Shown here one piece after another: positions 1 to 12,325 of a stretch of DNA of 64,000 nt. Numbering within the stretch: the stretch's first letter is position 1; each line of letters begins with the position of its first letter. Made by a program: the position numbers and the translations under genes. Under the pieces are notes generated by a model that saw only the letters and a list, made by a program, of their open reading frames with translations, was not told the DNA's origin and made no database searches. Source of the DNA: Leptospira sanjuanensis (GTDB lineage: Bacteria; Spirochaetota; Leptospiria; Leptospirales; Leptospiraceae). The DNA is taken from NCBI RefSeq assembly GCF_022267375.1, contig NZ_JAIZBH010000001.1, positions 2,328,501 through 2,392,500 of the forward strand. Reading direction: 5' to 3'.

Positions 1-1969
1 GCAGGTTGGAGGAAGTTCGTACGTATTCGTACGATTCGCGAGCGAGATAACGTTCGAGAGAAGTGAACGAATTATCCGTAACTCCCGTGACGGCCGCGTT
101 GTTTCGGCTCGTCGCGGATTGTTTTTTCGCTCCGATAAACGTGTTCGGAGTAAAGGTAAGATAACTTCCTAGGTTGAGAGTGGTTCGTAAACCAGATTCA
201 CCCTGCGTGAAATATTGAGTCCGTAAAACGTTCTCCCTGTAATTTCCCCAAGGATCCTGATACGAACCGTCTAAAGTCGGGATCTGCAGATTCTCGCGCG
301 TGGGAACGCCGTAATATCTGAGAATCATGTTATTCAAATATACGTCCCAATACACGGCCGAGTTGAAATACGGAATCCTTCCGATTTCGGAAGAGTTTCG
401 GATCGTAGTCGTAGGCAATACGTCCACGGTCGGAAAATATCCGGACTTATCCGCCGGATTGAGAATGTAATACAGAAGGTTCCGCTTCATTCCCACGTTG
501 ATGGAAAGATCGCCCCGGTTTTCGGTGTAATCGAACTTCCATTCGAGAGTGTTTCGGATAAAACCGAGGCGAACGTTTCTCGCGGTATAAAGCGACTGAA
601 GAGTGTTCGCGGGTTCGTATCGGTTTCCGTATTCGTATTCAAAAAGTCTGTTGGAGTAATTCTCGTATTGAAAACTGAGGTTTCGCGTAACGTCTTTTTC
701 CGTGTTGTGGAATTTGGAATTCAACATGATTCTTCCTTTCCACCAAGGTTCCGTGTCCTGCCCGATTCGGCGAAGAGGTGCGTTTGGATCAGCGGAAAAC
801 AACGCTCCTTTGTCCACTTGATTGGTTACCGCGGTCGTTCCGATTCCGAAGTTGTGAAACCGATCCTCGTACGCACCGGAGATCTGATAATTTCTATGAT
901 TCGCATAAGCGACATCGATCAAATAATTCAACGCCGGACTTTGTTTCCACATTTCCAAGTGAAACGCTTGTCCGGTCTTTTCGTAAAAATCGGCACGGAC
1001 CTTGTAACCCATCGGTGCGAATGCAAAGGAAGGCATAACGGACCACTGATAGGAGTTCTGCAGGAACAAACCTTGCGTATTGTTCTTACCGGCTTGGGTG
1101 ATCCATCCGTTTCCTAAGTTGCTGTTGTAAAGAAAAGGAAGCCAGAGAACGGTCGTACCTCCGACCTGGTAACGCACGTTCGTCGCCATTACGGTTTTAT
1201 CGTCGTAGATATAAAGACGGTTTACCTTAAAGGAATAATGGGGTTTTTCCGCGTTACAAATCGTAAAGTATCCCATCTCCAAAGCGTAACGTTTGTCGTC
1301 CAGCTTCTTCAGTTTTTCTCCGATAAAGTGAGCCGGCGCAAACGTTCCCTTCGTTTTATACACGACCCCTTTTTCCAAACGGAAATCATAGATGAACTTA
1401 TCCCCTTCCACGATCGCACGACCGTCTTTGTAGATAATTCCGCCTTCCGCGTAGATCTCCTGACGTTCGCTGTCCACGGTGATCGTTTCGGCTTCGATCG
1501 AGCCGGAACGGAGTTTCAGACGAACTCGGCCTCGTAAAACAAGAACGCCCGACTTATTCTTATCCACCTGGAGAAGTTCTCCTTCCGACGCGTTTTCGAT
1601 CGAAATCGGAAGCGCTTTTTTCTGTTGAGGCAACGCCGACAACGGATCCGCGGCAACGGGAAGGGATTCTTCCAAAGCCGCGCGAAGACGTTTTCTTCTG
1701 CTGAACAGCGAACCGTCTCTTGTTAAACCGAGGGATAATAAAAGATCGTCCACTTCCCTGTCCGGAAGCGTATCGATGGACTTACCGAGAAGTCGGTTCT
1801 TGGCTCTCAGGATCGCGAGTTTCTTATCGTCTCCGAGAGAAGAAGAAGGGCCTTGTTCCGGAGTTCCCGCCCCGCCCGTGATAAACCGGAGCATCTGTTC
1901 TTCCGTCTGCGCAAAGATCGGCGCCCCGAGCAACATCAAAAACAGAATTAGAGTTATACGGAGGCGCAT
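1..1969 (-). CDS. lptD: LPS-assembly outer-membrane protein LptD (OstA family), 5' part only
   Basis: The frame is open from an ATG at 1969 to the window edge, giving 656 residues without a stop. It begins with a signal peptide ([20 protein letters not shown]) followed by an acidic/low-complexity stretch. Around residues 110-200 there is an OstA/LptA-like beta-taco region ([20 protein letters not shown], then [13 protein letters not shown] and DKFIYDF). Tyr/Asn/Arg-rich alternating strands typical of the LptD barrel follow. In this family the protein inserts lipopolysaccharide into the outer leaflet together with LptE. It is the last visible gene of a leftward run with uppP and a SurA-like lipoprotein, which fits an envelope-assembly role. 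The C-terminus lies outside the window. No clear ribosome site precedes the ATG. Confidence 0.85.
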   Translation of the reverse strand, partial: MRLRITLILFLMLLGAPIFAQTEEQMLRFITGGAGTPEQGPSSSLGDDKKLAILRAKNRLLGKSIDTLPDREVDDLLLSLGLTRDGSLFSRRKRLRAALEESLPVAADPLSALPQQKKALPISIENASEGELLQVDKNKSGVLVLRGRVRLKLRSGSIEAETITVDSERQEIYAEGGIIYKDGRAIVEGDKFIYDFRLEKGVVYKTKGTFAPAHFIGEKLKKLDDKRYALEMGYFTICNAEKPHYSFKVNRLYIYDDKTVMATNVRYQVGGTTVLWLPFLYNSNLGNGWITQAGKNNTQGLFLQNSYQWSVMPSFAFAPMGYKVRADFYEKTGQAFHLEMWKQSPALNYLIDVAYANHRNYQISGAYEDRFHNFGIGTTAVTNQVDKGALFSADPNAPLRRIGQDTEPWWKGRIMLNSKFHNTEKDVTRNLSFQYENYSNRLFEYEYGNRYEPANTLQSLYTARNVRLGFIRNTLEWKFDYTENRGDLSINVGMKRNLLYYILNPADKSGYFPTVDVLPTTTIRNSSEIGRIPYFNSAVYWDVYLNNMILRYYGVPTRENLQIPTLDGSYQDPWGNYRENVLRTQYFTQGESGLRTTLNLGSYLTFTPNTFIGAKKQSATSRNNAAVTGVTDNSFTSLERYLARESYEYVRTSSNL

Positions 1970-2009
1970 TCCGAGTACCGGTGTCAGATTATTCTCGTGA
2001 ATTCAATTT

Positions 2010-2860
<851 letters not shown>

Positions 2861-2864
2861 GAGT

Positions 2865-3596
<732 letters not shown>

Positions 3597-3643
3597 CGGA
3601 CTTTCGGTTCCTGTGCAAAGGATAGGATTCGGGGTCGGATCGT

Positions 3644-6600
3644 CTATACTTTTTTGGAAGGAAGCATTGACGAAAGGAGAAAGATCAAAGTATCGAGTTT
3701 TTCCTTTTCGGATTTTTTTCCAGTCTGAAAAATCAGCACGTTCGGCTCTCTCGGATTCAGAGTCAGACCGGTTCTCGCGGAAATCAACTGGATGATTTTC
3801 ACGTTATCTCCACGGAAATAAGAACCGGACTTCATCTTAATTTCGTCCTTCATCTCCGTAACGGACTCGAAACCCAAATTGGATGCGAGGGTTCGGATCT
3901 TTTCCAAAAGGATAAAGGTTTTTGCATCTTCGGGAGGTTCGCCGAAACGATCCGTCATCTCTTCGGTTACTTCGTCGATCTCTTCGAGGTCCCTTGCGCC
4001 TTCGAACTTTTTATAGAATTCGATCTTCTGTCTTGTATCGCCGATGTATGTTTCCGGAAGAAAGAAGTTCGTATTGAGCGTCACGGACGTCCGCACTTCC
4101 ACGGCGACTTCTTCTCCTTTGATTCTCGCGATCGCATCTTCGAGCATACGAACGTAAAGATCGAATCCTACTTCCATGATGTCGCCGGATTGTTCCTTTC
4201 CGAGAAGATTTCCCGCACCTCGGATCTCGAGATCCCGCATAGCGACCTTAAAGCCGGAACCTAACTCCTGATATTCGTAGATCGTGTTCAGACGTTTTTC
4301 GGCTTGTTCGGTTACGATTCGATCCTTGGGAAGAAGCATATACGCGAAGGCTTTGCGGTCGCTTCGTCCCACTCTTCCCCGAATCTGATAGAGCTGCGAT
4401 AAACCGAAGAGATCCGCGCGTTTTACGAACAGAGTATTCACGTTCGGCATATCGATTCCCGATTCGATGATCGTCGTCGTAACCAAAATGTCGTATTTGC
4501 GGTTGTAAAAATCGAGAAGGGTTTCTTCGATTTCATCCTCCGTCATTTGTCCATGCAGAACTCCGATCGAAACCTCGGGAACGATTTCGTTCAGATATTT
4601 GGTTTCCTGTTCGATCGTTTCGACGCGGTTGTAGAGATAAAAAACCTGACCGTCCCTTTGGATCTCGTTTCGGATCGCGTCCGCAATCAGATCCTCGTCC
4701 TCCTCAAGAACGTAGGTTTCGACCGACTGACGGTTCTTAGGCGGAGTCGCGATGATGGAAAGTTCGCGGATTCCCGTCAAAGCCATGTGGAGGGTTCTGG
4801 GAATCGGAGTCGCGGTCAAAGTCAAAACGTCGACGAGGTTTTTGAACTTCTTGATCGCTTCCTTGTGATTGACCCCGAATCTTTGTTCCTCGTCGATGAT
4901 GAGCAAACCCAGATTTTTCGGTTTGAGTTTGGAGGAAAGAATGGCGTGTGTTCCGATGACCATATCGATTTTTCCGAGGCTGAAGTCGGAAAGAATGTCC
5001 CGTGTTTCGGCGGCGGTTTTGAATCGGGAAACGAGCTCCACGCGAAGGGGATAGTTTTCGAAACGGCTTTTGAACGTATTATAATGTTGTAATGCTAAAA
5101 TCGTGGTGGGCGCGAGCATCATGATCTGACGGCCCGCCATCGCGACCTTGAACGCCGCGCGGATCGCGACCTCGGTTTTTCCGTAACCAACGTCGCCGCA
5201 TACGAGACGATCCATCGGCCTCGGAGATTCCAGATCCCGTTTGACCGCTTCGATCGCGTCGATCTGATCGGGAGTTTCCTCGTATTCGAACTCCGCTTCG
5301 AATTCTTCCTGATAAATCGTGTCGGGCGGAAATGCGTACCCCTGAAGTTTCAAACGATTGGAATACATCTGCACGAGATCTTCCGCAAGAGCCTCGACAG
5401 CCTTTTGAACCCGGTCCTTGGTTTTTTTCCAAGTGCTTTTACCGAGACTGTCGAGACGCGGGGATTCCGTTCCGCCGATATAACGTTGCACCAAAGAAAT
5501 CTGATCCAAGGGAACGAAGAGAGAATCTCCGCCCGCGTATTCCAGTTTGAGAAAGTCCCTTTCCTTACCGCCCGCGTTGGTCCGCTCGATTTTTAAGAAC
5601 TTCCCGACCCCGTGGTTGATATGAACAACGTAATCCCCTTCCTTTAAGTCGATAAAACTCTGAAGAGCCTTGCTGTTCTGTTTTTTAAAACGGGTTTTAC
5701 GTTTGTATTCCCGGCCGAAAATGTCGTTTTCGGAAAGAATTAGAATTTTCTGATGTTCGAATAGAAACCCGTTTCTGAGTTCGGACAACACGAGAAACGC
5801 GTCCGACTTGTGTTTTTCCAGATGAAACGGAACTGGTTCGGTCGAGTCTTCGTTTAACAAAACGATCCCTTCCTTTTCGAAAAGACCCTGAAGACGTTTT
5901 GTCTGCGCTTCGAAGGAAGAGGTCAAAACGATCTTCCAACCGCCTTCGTTACGGAGTTCCGCGATCTTTTCGCGGACTTCCCGGATCTTGCCTTTGAACG
6001 CGGGAGCTTCCTTCAAAGGAGAAACGAGATCGTTTCCGTTTCGAGGAGGAAGGCCGATGAACGATAAACCGATCGATTCCGAAAGAACGCGGCGTTCTTC
6101 TCCGAAGGACAAAAGATTTTCGGGAGGCGCGCAAAGAATTTCCTTAGAACGTTTTTCGAACAAGGAAACGTATTCCCGTTCGAGGTGAAGCAATCTTTCC
6201 TTCACGGAGTTCGGCGACGGAAAGAGGATCACCGGAGGTTGGGGAAAGTAGGAAAGAATTCCGTGATTCTCCCGTACCAATGGAACGAGTTCTTCGTAAT
6301 AGATTCCGTAGTTGGCTTCCGGAATTTCGGGAAGATGCAGGGACGGATCGGCGGACTTTAGAAGATTCTGATATTCTTTTTTTTGTCCGTCCGAAAGAAT
6401 ATATTCGTCCGCGGGAAGGAGGATCGCTTTGTTCAGATCCGCGACGGATCTCTGCGTGTCCGGATCGAAGGTTCGAATCGATTCGATCTCCTCTCCGAAC
6501 AAATCGATTCGCACGGGTTCCTGCGAATACGAAGAATAAATATCCAAAATACCGCCTTTGAGACTGAACTCGCCGAAGGTTTCACAAACGTCCGCGCGTT

Positions 6601-7222
6601 TATAACCGAGATCGATAAGCCCGATGTGAAGAGTTTCGAGATCGATCTCTTTTCCCTTCTCAAGAGTGATCGCTCTTCCCTGCATCGTTTGCACGGGAGG
6701 AAGCGTTTTTAAAAAACCGGCTACGGAAGTAAAGATGAGCGCCGGTTCTCCGCTCAAAATTTTGGCGATCGCTTTGATACGTTCTCGTTTCATCTCGGCG
6801 GGATAACGAAGATATTCGTACGGAAGGACTTCCTGACCCGGAAGATAAATCAGATCGGATGCGGGAAGAAAACTCAAGGATTCCCTGTATAAAAACTCGG
6901 CGGCGGTATTGTTTTCGGAAACGACCACGATCGTACGATGGATTTTTTGAAATAAGGAAGAAGCTAGTATGGAATGACTTCCCGCAACGACCGAATACAC
7001 GTTACCCGCAACCGAAAGATCCACGGAAGAATTCTCCGCCGTATCGGAAGATCGGGCTTTTACGGAGGCGCTTTTTGCCGAAGCCGAACCGTCGACTCCC
7101 GAAATTTCGGATTCCTTTTTAGAACCTGCTTTCGCCTTCGACGCGACTTTCGTTTTCGAACCCGCGGAAGGTTCGAACTGAGAAAATAATTCCTTCCCGA
7201 TGATCCGTAAAAGATCTTTCAT
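3644..7222 (-). CDS. mfd: Transcription-repair coupling factor Mfd
   Basis: The 1192-residue protein has the full Mfd architecture. A UvrB-like N-terminal module comes first, then an RNA-polymerase-interacting CarD-like domain near residue 527 ([14 protein letters not shown]). The RecG-like translocase has Walker A GDVGYGKT near residue 674, [10 protein letters not shown] near 776 and motif [14 protein letters not shown]-terminal TRCF domain closes the protein. Mfd removes RNA polymerase stalled at lesions and recruits UvrA. Its ATG overlaps the panC stop in an ATGA, indicating translational coupling. Odd: residues about 19-68 are a Ser/Ala/Lys-rich low-complexity insertion between the first helix and the first conserved block. 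Confidence 0.97.
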   Translation of the reverse strand: MKDLLRIIGKELFSQFEPSAGSKTKVASKAKAGSKKESEISGVDGSASAKSASVKARSSDTAENSSVDLSVAGNVYSVVAGSHSILASSLFQKIHRTIVVVSENNTAAEFLYRESLSFLPASDLIYLPGQEVLPYEYLRYPAEMKRERIKAIAKILSGEPALIFTSVAGFLKTLPPVQTMQGRAITLEKGKEIDLETLHIGLIDLGYKRADVCETFGEFSLKGGILDIYSSYSQEPVRIDLFGEEIESIRTFDPDTQRSVADLNKAILLPADEYILSDGQKKEYQNLLKSADPSLHLPEIPEANYGIYYEELVPLVRENHGILSYFPQPPVILFPSPNSVKERLLHLEREYVSLFEKRSKEILCAPPENLLSFGEERRVLSESIGLSFIGLPPRNGNDLVSPLKEAPAFKGKIREVREKIAELRNEGGWKIVLTSSFEAQTKRLQGLFEKEGIVLLNEDSTEPVPFHLEKHKSDAFLVLSELRNGFLFEHQKILILSENDIFGREYKRKTRFKKQNSKALQSFIDLKEGDYVVHINHGVGKFLKIERTNAGGKERDFLKLEYAGGDSLFVPLDQISLVQRYIGGTESPRLDSLGKSTWKKTKDRVQKAVEALAEDLVQMYSNRLKLQGYAFPPDTIYQEEFEAEFEYEETPDQIDAIEAVKRDLESPRPMDRLVCGDVGYGKTEVAIRAAFKVAMAGRQIMMLAPTTILALQHYNTFKSRFENYPLRVELVSRFKTAAETRDILSDFSLGKIDMVIGTHAILSSKLKPKNLGLLIIDEEQRFGVNHKEAIKKFKNLVDVLTLTATPIPRTLHMALTGIRELSIIATPPKNRQSVETYVLEEDEDLIADAIRNEIQRDGQVFYLYNRVETIEQETKYLNEIVPEVSIGVLHGQMTEDEIEETLLDFYNRKYDILVTTTIIESGIDMPNVNTLFVKRADLFGLSQLYQIRGRVGRSDRKAFAYMLLPKDRIVTEQAEKRLNTIYEYQELGSGFKVAMRDLEIRGAGNLLGKEQSGDIMEVGFDLYVRMLEDAIARIKGEEVAVEVRTSVTLNTNFFLPETYIGDTRQKIEFYKKFEGARDLEEIDEVTEEMTDRFGEPPEDAKTFILLEKIRTLASNLGFESVTEMKDEIKMKSGSYFRGDNVKIIQLISARTGLTLNPREPNVLIFQTGKKSEKEKLDTLIFLLSSMLPSKKV

Positions 7223-8076
7223 GCGGACGCGACACTCAGAGTTACGTTGTCGATCAAACGTACGGGACCGAGAAACACGGCAACCGCGAGCAGAATATTT
7301 CCTTCCAAGGTTTCCAAAGGTTCCAGAGTATCCGCATTCAAAACTTCCAAATAATCCAAACGGATCTTGGAGGAAGAATCCAAAACGTCCTTCATGATGT
7401 CTCGCACCAGAACGGGATCTTTCATTCCGGAAAGAATCTGGGTTTCACCGAGTTTCAACGCCCTTGAAATCAAGAGGGATTCTTCCTTTTCTCCCTCGCT
7501 GAGCCGCGCGTTTCGGGAACTGAGCGCAAGACCTTTGTCCGAGCGGATTGTGTCGCAACCGATCACTTCGACGGGGAACGCGAGCGTTTTGCAGAACTCG
7601 CGGATGAGCAGATATTGCTGATAATCCTTTTTGCCGAAAAACGCGAGGTTCGGCTGCACGAAATGAAAGAGTCTCGAAATCACGAGAAGAACTCCTTCGA
7701 AATGACCGGGCCTCGAAACCGCGCATAAGTTTTTCATCAAATGAGGAATCTGCAAGAGTACGTCCGGAATTCCTCCGGGATACATCGTTTCCTGATCGGG
7801 CAAAAACACGAGATCCACTTTTTTCGATTCGCAGAGTTTGAGATCTCCTTCCGTATTGATCGGATATTTCGCGTAATCCTCGGGATCGTTGAACTGAGCG
7901 GGATTTACGAAAATCGAAACGACGGTTTTATCGGCTTTGGAAACCGATTCGTCGAACAAGGTCGCGTGTCCTTCGTGGAGAAATCCCATCGTGGGAACGA
8001 AACCGACCGTCAATCCTTCTGCCTTCCATCGGAGGACTTGTGCGGAAACTTCTTCTGGGGTTTTACAGAGAATCAT
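7219..8076 (-). CDS. panC: Pantothenate synthetase PanC
   Basis: The 285-residue product has the nucleotide-binding motif PTMGFLHEGHATL, then FVNPAQFNDPEDYAKYP, FFGKKDYQQYL and LALSSRNARLS, all hallmarks of pantoate-beta-alanine ligase (vitamin B5/CoA synthesis, cytoplasm). I chose the ATG at 8076 because homologues begin near MILCKTPEEV. A TTG at 8091, directly abutting the hisD stop, would add five residues. No good ribosome site supports either, so coupling to hisD translation is likely. It overlaps mfd by 4 bases. Confidence 0.95.
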   Translation of the reverse strand: MILCKTPEEVSAQVLRWKAEGLTVGFVPTMGFLHEGHATLFDESVSKADKTVVSIFVNPAQFNDPEDYAKYPINTEGDLKLCESKKVDLVFLPDQETMYPGGIPDVLLQIPHLMKNLCAVSRPGHFEGVLLVISRLFHFVQPNLAFFGKKDYQQYLLIREFCKTLAFPVEVIGCDTIRSDKGLALSSRNARLSEGEKEESLLISRALKLGETQILSGMKDPVLVRDIMKDVLDSSSKIRLDYLEVLNADTLEPLETLEGNILLAVAVFLGPVRLIDNVTLSVASA

Positions 8077-8091
8077 AAATTTTGAATACAA

Positions 8092-9372
<1,281 letters not shown>

Positions 9373-9473
9373 CTCTCAAAAACCAGGATTTCCGAAAGAA
9401 CTGTTCCTGCATCTGAAATTTCTGGAAAAAACAATTGCCCGTCAGAAGAATTCGTTCAGTTTACGATTTGCCT

Positions 9474-10235
9474 ATGAAACTCATCTCCCTCAATTGCAAC
9501 GGAATCCGTTCTTCCTTGGAAAAAGGATTGGCCGATTACATTCAAGCTACAAAACCCGACTTCATCTCGTTTCAAGAAACGAAGGCCATGCAGGAACAGG
9601 TTTCCCCTTTTTGGGAAGAATTGGGTTATACTCCGGTCTTTAACAGCGCGGAAAAGAAAGGTTACAGCGGAGTCGCGATTCTTTTTAAAAAACCTCCGCA
9701 AAAGATCACTCTCGGAATCGGGGATTCTTTTTTCGATAAAGAAGGAAGAAGCATCTATCTCGAATATCCGGACTTCGCTTTGTGGAACTTATACTTCCCT
9801 TCCGGAACGACGGGTGACGTGCGTCAAAACGCGAAGATGAAATTCTTGGACCTCTTTCAAAAAGAAGCCGCCAAACGCAGAAAAAAACAACCGAACATCA
9901 TCGTTTGCGGAGACGTGAACATCGCCCATACTCCGCAGGACATTCACGATCCGAAAGGCAACGCGAAGAGCAGCGGGTTCTTACCCGAAGAAAGAGAATG
10001 GCTGAGCGGATTTTTAAAGCAAGGCTGGGTGGATACGTTTCGTTATTTGAATCCGGACAAACAGGAATATTCGTGGTGGACGTTTCGCGCCGGAGCCCGC
10101 GCCAAAAACAAGGGATGGAGAATCGACTATTTCTTTGTTACGGAAGAATTGAAAAAGAACGTCAAAAGTCATTCCATCTACAGGGACAAACCTCTTTCCG
10201 ATCACGCTCCTCTTGAATTCGAAATTCAGCTTTAA
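9474..10235 (+). CDS. xth: Exodeoxyribonuclease III (XthA/ExoA family)
   Basis: The 253-residue protein opens [19 protein letters not shown] and carries the exonuclease III/AP-endonuclease motifs: QETK (metal Glu), [25 protein letters not shown] (catalytic Asp/Asn), a [19 protein letters not shown] block and the C-terminal SDHAPLEFE (general-base Asp-His). It repairs abasic sites in DNA. I chose the ATG at 9474 because the N-terminal strand begins there; a TTG at 9435 would add 13 unconserved residues. It is transcribed divergently from hisD and followed by a repeat-rich intergenic region. Confidence 0.95.
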   Translation: MKLISLNCNGIRSSLEKGLADYIQATKPDFISFQETKAMQEQVSPFWEELGYTPVFNSAEKKGYSGVAILFKKPPQKITLGIGDSFFDKEGRSIYLEYPDFALWNLYFPSGTTGDVRQNAKMKFLDLFQKEAAKRRKKQPNIIVCGDVNIAHTPQDIHDPKGNAKSSGFLPEEREWLSGFLKQGWVDTFRYLNPDKQEYSWWTFRAGARAKNKGWRIDYFFVTEELKKNVKSHSIYRDKPLSDHAPLEFEIQL

Positions 10236-10323
10236 CGGAAAGGATTGGAGCGTCGTCAAGGGAAATCCGCGGATTTTGTCGGAACCTTTGAATCATGCGG
10301 ATCATCCGAACGATTTGGGAAAA

Positions 10324-10498
10324 TGTAGGAACTACCACAAGATTCGAAAATTTCCGAAGTATTCGAAACTGAAAATGCTGTGGGAACTCATACGAAACGA
10401 AAAAAAAACGGATCCGTCCGCAGAAATGTAGGAACTACCACAACAACCAAAAATTTCGGAAATGCCCGGAACGAAAGCACGCCGTGGGAACTCCTACA
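10324..10498. repeat. Cluster of four dispersed 16-bp palindromic repeats
   Basis: In the 321-base gap between xth and the Cys-rich gene there are four related 16-mers at 10324-10339, 10379-10394, 10427-10442 and 10483-10498. The first and third are identical (TGTAGGAACTACCACA). The second and fourth resemble TGTGGGAACTCCTACA. Each is roughly self-complementary around a central AC. They form two units of about 71 bases, each with one copy of each type and an A-rich spacer containing AAAATTTC. Within a unit the two copies can pair at 13 of 16 positions. The same family recurs at 53831-54016 and 59961-60112. I see no gene in this gap. Confidence 0.8.
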
Positions 10499-10556
10499 AA
10501 TCGAAGCAGTACGACAAAGCTCACCCTCCGGTTTTTAAAACGGATCGGATCTTCCA

Positions 10557-10811
10557 CTATCTATTTCTACGAGGACGGTCCTTCGTGCGGTTCAAATGAT
10601 CTTTGCATCCGGCGGAAAGTTGGGCTTCATTTTTGAGAAGACAATCACGTACCGCCCCTCTTCTTCGATCGACGTCCTTACAGAATTTTTCACGATCCTC
10701 AAAACAAGGACTTCCTTTTTGACCCATTCCCGGACCGCCGCCCCCGGATCGTTGCGCCGAAAGACCCCAAACCGCAACAAGCAACGAACACAAAATCAAA
10801 AAACGTTTCAT
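10557..10811 (-). CDS. Small secreted protein with a cysteine-rich (GLG1/FGFR-type) repeat
   Basis: The 84-residue product has a signal peptide (MKRFLILCSLLVAVWGLSAQ), a Gly-rich linker and then CFEDREKFCKDVDRRRGAVRDCLLKNEAQLSAGC. This matches the Cys-rich repeat of Golgi glycoprotein 1 type (C-x6-FC-x-D-x-G-x3-CL-x9-L-x2-C). Bacterial copies are small periplasmic proteins of unknown role. I chose the ATG at 10811 because it begins the signal peptide; longer frames add a non-conserved leader. It is divergent from the DUF302 gene, with a promoter-like pair between them. Confidence 0.7.
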   Translation of the reverse strand: MKRFLILCSLLVAVWGLSAQRSGGGGPGMGQKGSPCFEDREKFCKDVDRRRGAVRDCLLKNEAQLSAGCKDHLNRTKDRPRRNR

Positions 10812-10959
10812 AGGATTCTCCTGATAAAAAGGTTGGATTGAAAAACCGGAAGAAGCCCGCACCCGCCCCTCCGGTCCGTCCCAAAACGTTTCCGAATCGC
10901 GAGATGGATTCACGAGTTACGTCGTGAGAAGGAGGATCGGAGAGGAAGCACGGAACCTA

Positions 10960-10988
10960 AATATGCCTTGAAAAAGAAAGAATGTCAA
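10960..10988 (-). promoter_or_regulatory. Candidate sigma70 promoter for the Cys-rich gene
   Basis: On the minus strand TTGACA (10983-10988) is followed after 17 bases by CATATT (10960-10965). The leader to the ATG at 10811 would be about 145 bases. It lies back to back with a plus-strand TTGACA 32 bases away. Confidence 0.4.
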
Positions 10989-11020
10989 TGTCGAAATCGC
11001 CAAAACCCCTTCGGCTCGAA

Positions 11021-11050
11021 TTGACATTTATCAAGGAAACGAACTCTAAA
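11021..11050 (+). promoter_or_regulatory. Candidate sigma70 promoter for the DUF302 gene
   Basis: TTGACA at 11021-11026 is followed after 18 bases by TCTAAA (11045-11050), a weak -10. The ATG is at 11116. Together with the divergent minus-strand promoter it forms the inverted repeat AATGTCAA (10981-10988) / TTGACATT (11021-11028), which may just be two mirrored -35 boxes. Confidence 0.35.
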
Positions 11051-11115
11051 AAATCAAGTCGGAAGAATGATATGCAGCAATTCTGATATTCGAATCCTAA
11101 GAAACGGAGGAAAAA

Positions 11116-11502
11116 ATGAAATACATCGTAGAATCAAAAAAGTCCGTAGAAGAATGCGTTCGGGATTTGGAAAAAGAGGTCATCGAACGAAAATACGGAG
11201 TTCTCCACATCCACAATCTAAAGGAGACGATGAAAAAGAAGGGAGTGGATTTCGCGGAAGAATGCAGGATTTTGGAAGTCTGCAATCCTCACAAAGCGAA
11301 CCAGGTTCTAAGCGAGGATATGGAAATGAATCTTGTGCTTCCGTGTCGAATCTCCGTTTATTCCGAAAGGGGAAAAACAAAAATCGGAATGATCAAACCG
11401 ACTTCTTTGTTAGGTCTTTTTTCGGATTCTCGGAAACTTTCGGAAACCGCAAAACAAGTCGAGGACGATCTAATAACGATCATCGAAAATTCAAAAAATT
11501 GA
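11116..11502 (+). CDS. DUF302 family protein
   Basis: The 128-residue cytoplasmic protein resembles DUF302: an N-terminal YIVESKKSVEECVRDLEKEV helix, GVLHIHNLKETMKKKG, then ILEVCNPHKANQVLSED and LPCRISVYSERGKTKIGMI. The family has a small alpha/beta fold and no firmly assigned biochemical role. An excellent ribosome site (GGAGG, five bases before ATG) decides the start. It ends before a strong hairpin terminator shared with the convergent gene at 11573. Confidence 0.8.
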   Translation: MKYIVESKKSVEECVRDLEKEVIERKYGVLHIHNLKETMKKKGVDFAEECRILEVCNPHKANQVLSEDMEMNLVLPCRISVYSERGKTKIGMIKPTSLLGLFSDSRKLSETAKQVEDDLITIIENSKN

Positions 11503-11532
11503 ATCCTTTTCCGATTCGTCGCCGATCGAAAA

Positions 11533-11560
11533 AAAAAGGACGCCCGATTGCGTCCTTTTT
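11533..11560. terminator. Bidirectional hairpin terminator
   Basis: An 11-bp perfect stem (AAAAAGGACGC / GCGTCCTTTTT) with a 6-base loop is flanked by A and T runs. It sits between the convergent genes ending at 11502 and 11573, so it can act in both directions. Confidence 0.85.
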
Positions 11561-11572
11561 CGACTCGTTTGC

Positions 11573-12025
11573 TTATCCCGCTTTTTTGGGAAACTCGGGG
11601 ATCTCGATCTTCCAATCTTTGAGATCCACGGGAAATTTCGGTAAGAATTTTTTAACCAGTCCGATCGCATCCGATTCGAACAAAAGCACATTATCCGTAA
11701 TTCTTTCTTGAGACTTGGAACGGACGATTTTCTTTTCGGTAATCGTCCCGTGCAATAAAATCGGATCTTTCCAAAAAGGAATTCTTACTTCTAAGGTTGC
11801 GGATTCCCCGACGCTGTCAGGATTGAAACGTCCGAGATTGAGGCTCATGGACGTGCCTTCCCAGCCGCCGATTTCCGCGGAATAATTACCTGTTTTACTA
11901 TGAACTTCCAAGGGGATGCGAACGGATTTAACCGATTCCTTTACGGAATCCTTGAAATCTTCGATCATTTTTTCGAGCATTTGACGCCTCCCTTCTAAGG
12001 AGAAGAGAACATTATTTTGTCCCAT
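11573..12025 (-). CDS. Conserved hypothetical protein, beta-rich
   Basis: The 150-residue product is not recognised. Residues 1-35 look helical (EGRRQMLEKMIEDFKDSVKE). Residues 35-110 alternate hydrophobic and polar residues as in a beta barrel (VRIPLEVHSKTGNYSAEIGG, ATLEVRIPFW). The C-terminus ends in a Pro/Lys-rich segment. A PilZ-like barrel is conceivable but I do not see the RxxxR and (D/N)xSxxG motifs, so I assign no function. It has no signal peptide or membrane helix. The start is ATG at 12025. Confidence 0.6.
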   Translation of the reverse strand: MGQNNVLFSLEGRRQMLEKMIEDFKDSVKESVKSVRIPLEVHSKTGNYSAEIGGWEGTSMSLNLGRFNPDSVGESATLEVRIPFWKDPILLHGTITEKKIVRSKSQERITDNVLLFESDAIGLVKKFLPKFPVDLKDWKIEIPEFPKKAG

Positions 12026-12325
12026 TATCTTTTCCTATTAGACGTTGTGCGACGCAACAATAAAACAAAGTTTGTCCAACGATTGCATTTCCCAACGGAT
12101 CCATTCTTTCAAAAACAACTGAATTCTTTCTTTTTTTCATTCTTTCGCTTCTTTTTAAACTTAATCGATTTGAACCCAAAACCAACAAAGTAGAACACTT
12201 CTTTCGATCCGGTTCCAAACCGGTTCGGTTCCATTGTCGGTCGAATCGACCGCTCTTTTTATAGCCCGAAACGATTAGTTTTGCTTTCCATCGGAAATAC
12301 CTGAGTTATCCTACGAAAAAGATCC
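12026..12325. other. Intergenic region between divergent genes, with a small palindrome
   Basis: This 300-base region separates the hypothetical gene (minus) and the AraC gene (plus). It contains a pyrimidine-rich tract and CGGTTC direct repeats near 12210-12230. It also has a 15-base palindrome at 12238-12252 (CGGTCGA, one base, TCGACCG) followed by a T-rich stretch. The palindrome could be an operator or a weak attenuator upstream of the regulator. I see no gene. Confidence 0.4.

Noticed and set aside
668..1537. Plus-strand open frames opposite the lptD gene
   Set aside because: They lie fully inside the strongly supported minus-strand lptD frame, have basic, low-complexity products and no ribosome sites; they are shadows of its codon bias.
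1857..1872. A GGAGTTCCC sequence like the dispersed repeat
   Set aside because: It lies inside the lptD coding sequence and lacks the palindrome; it is probably a chance match.
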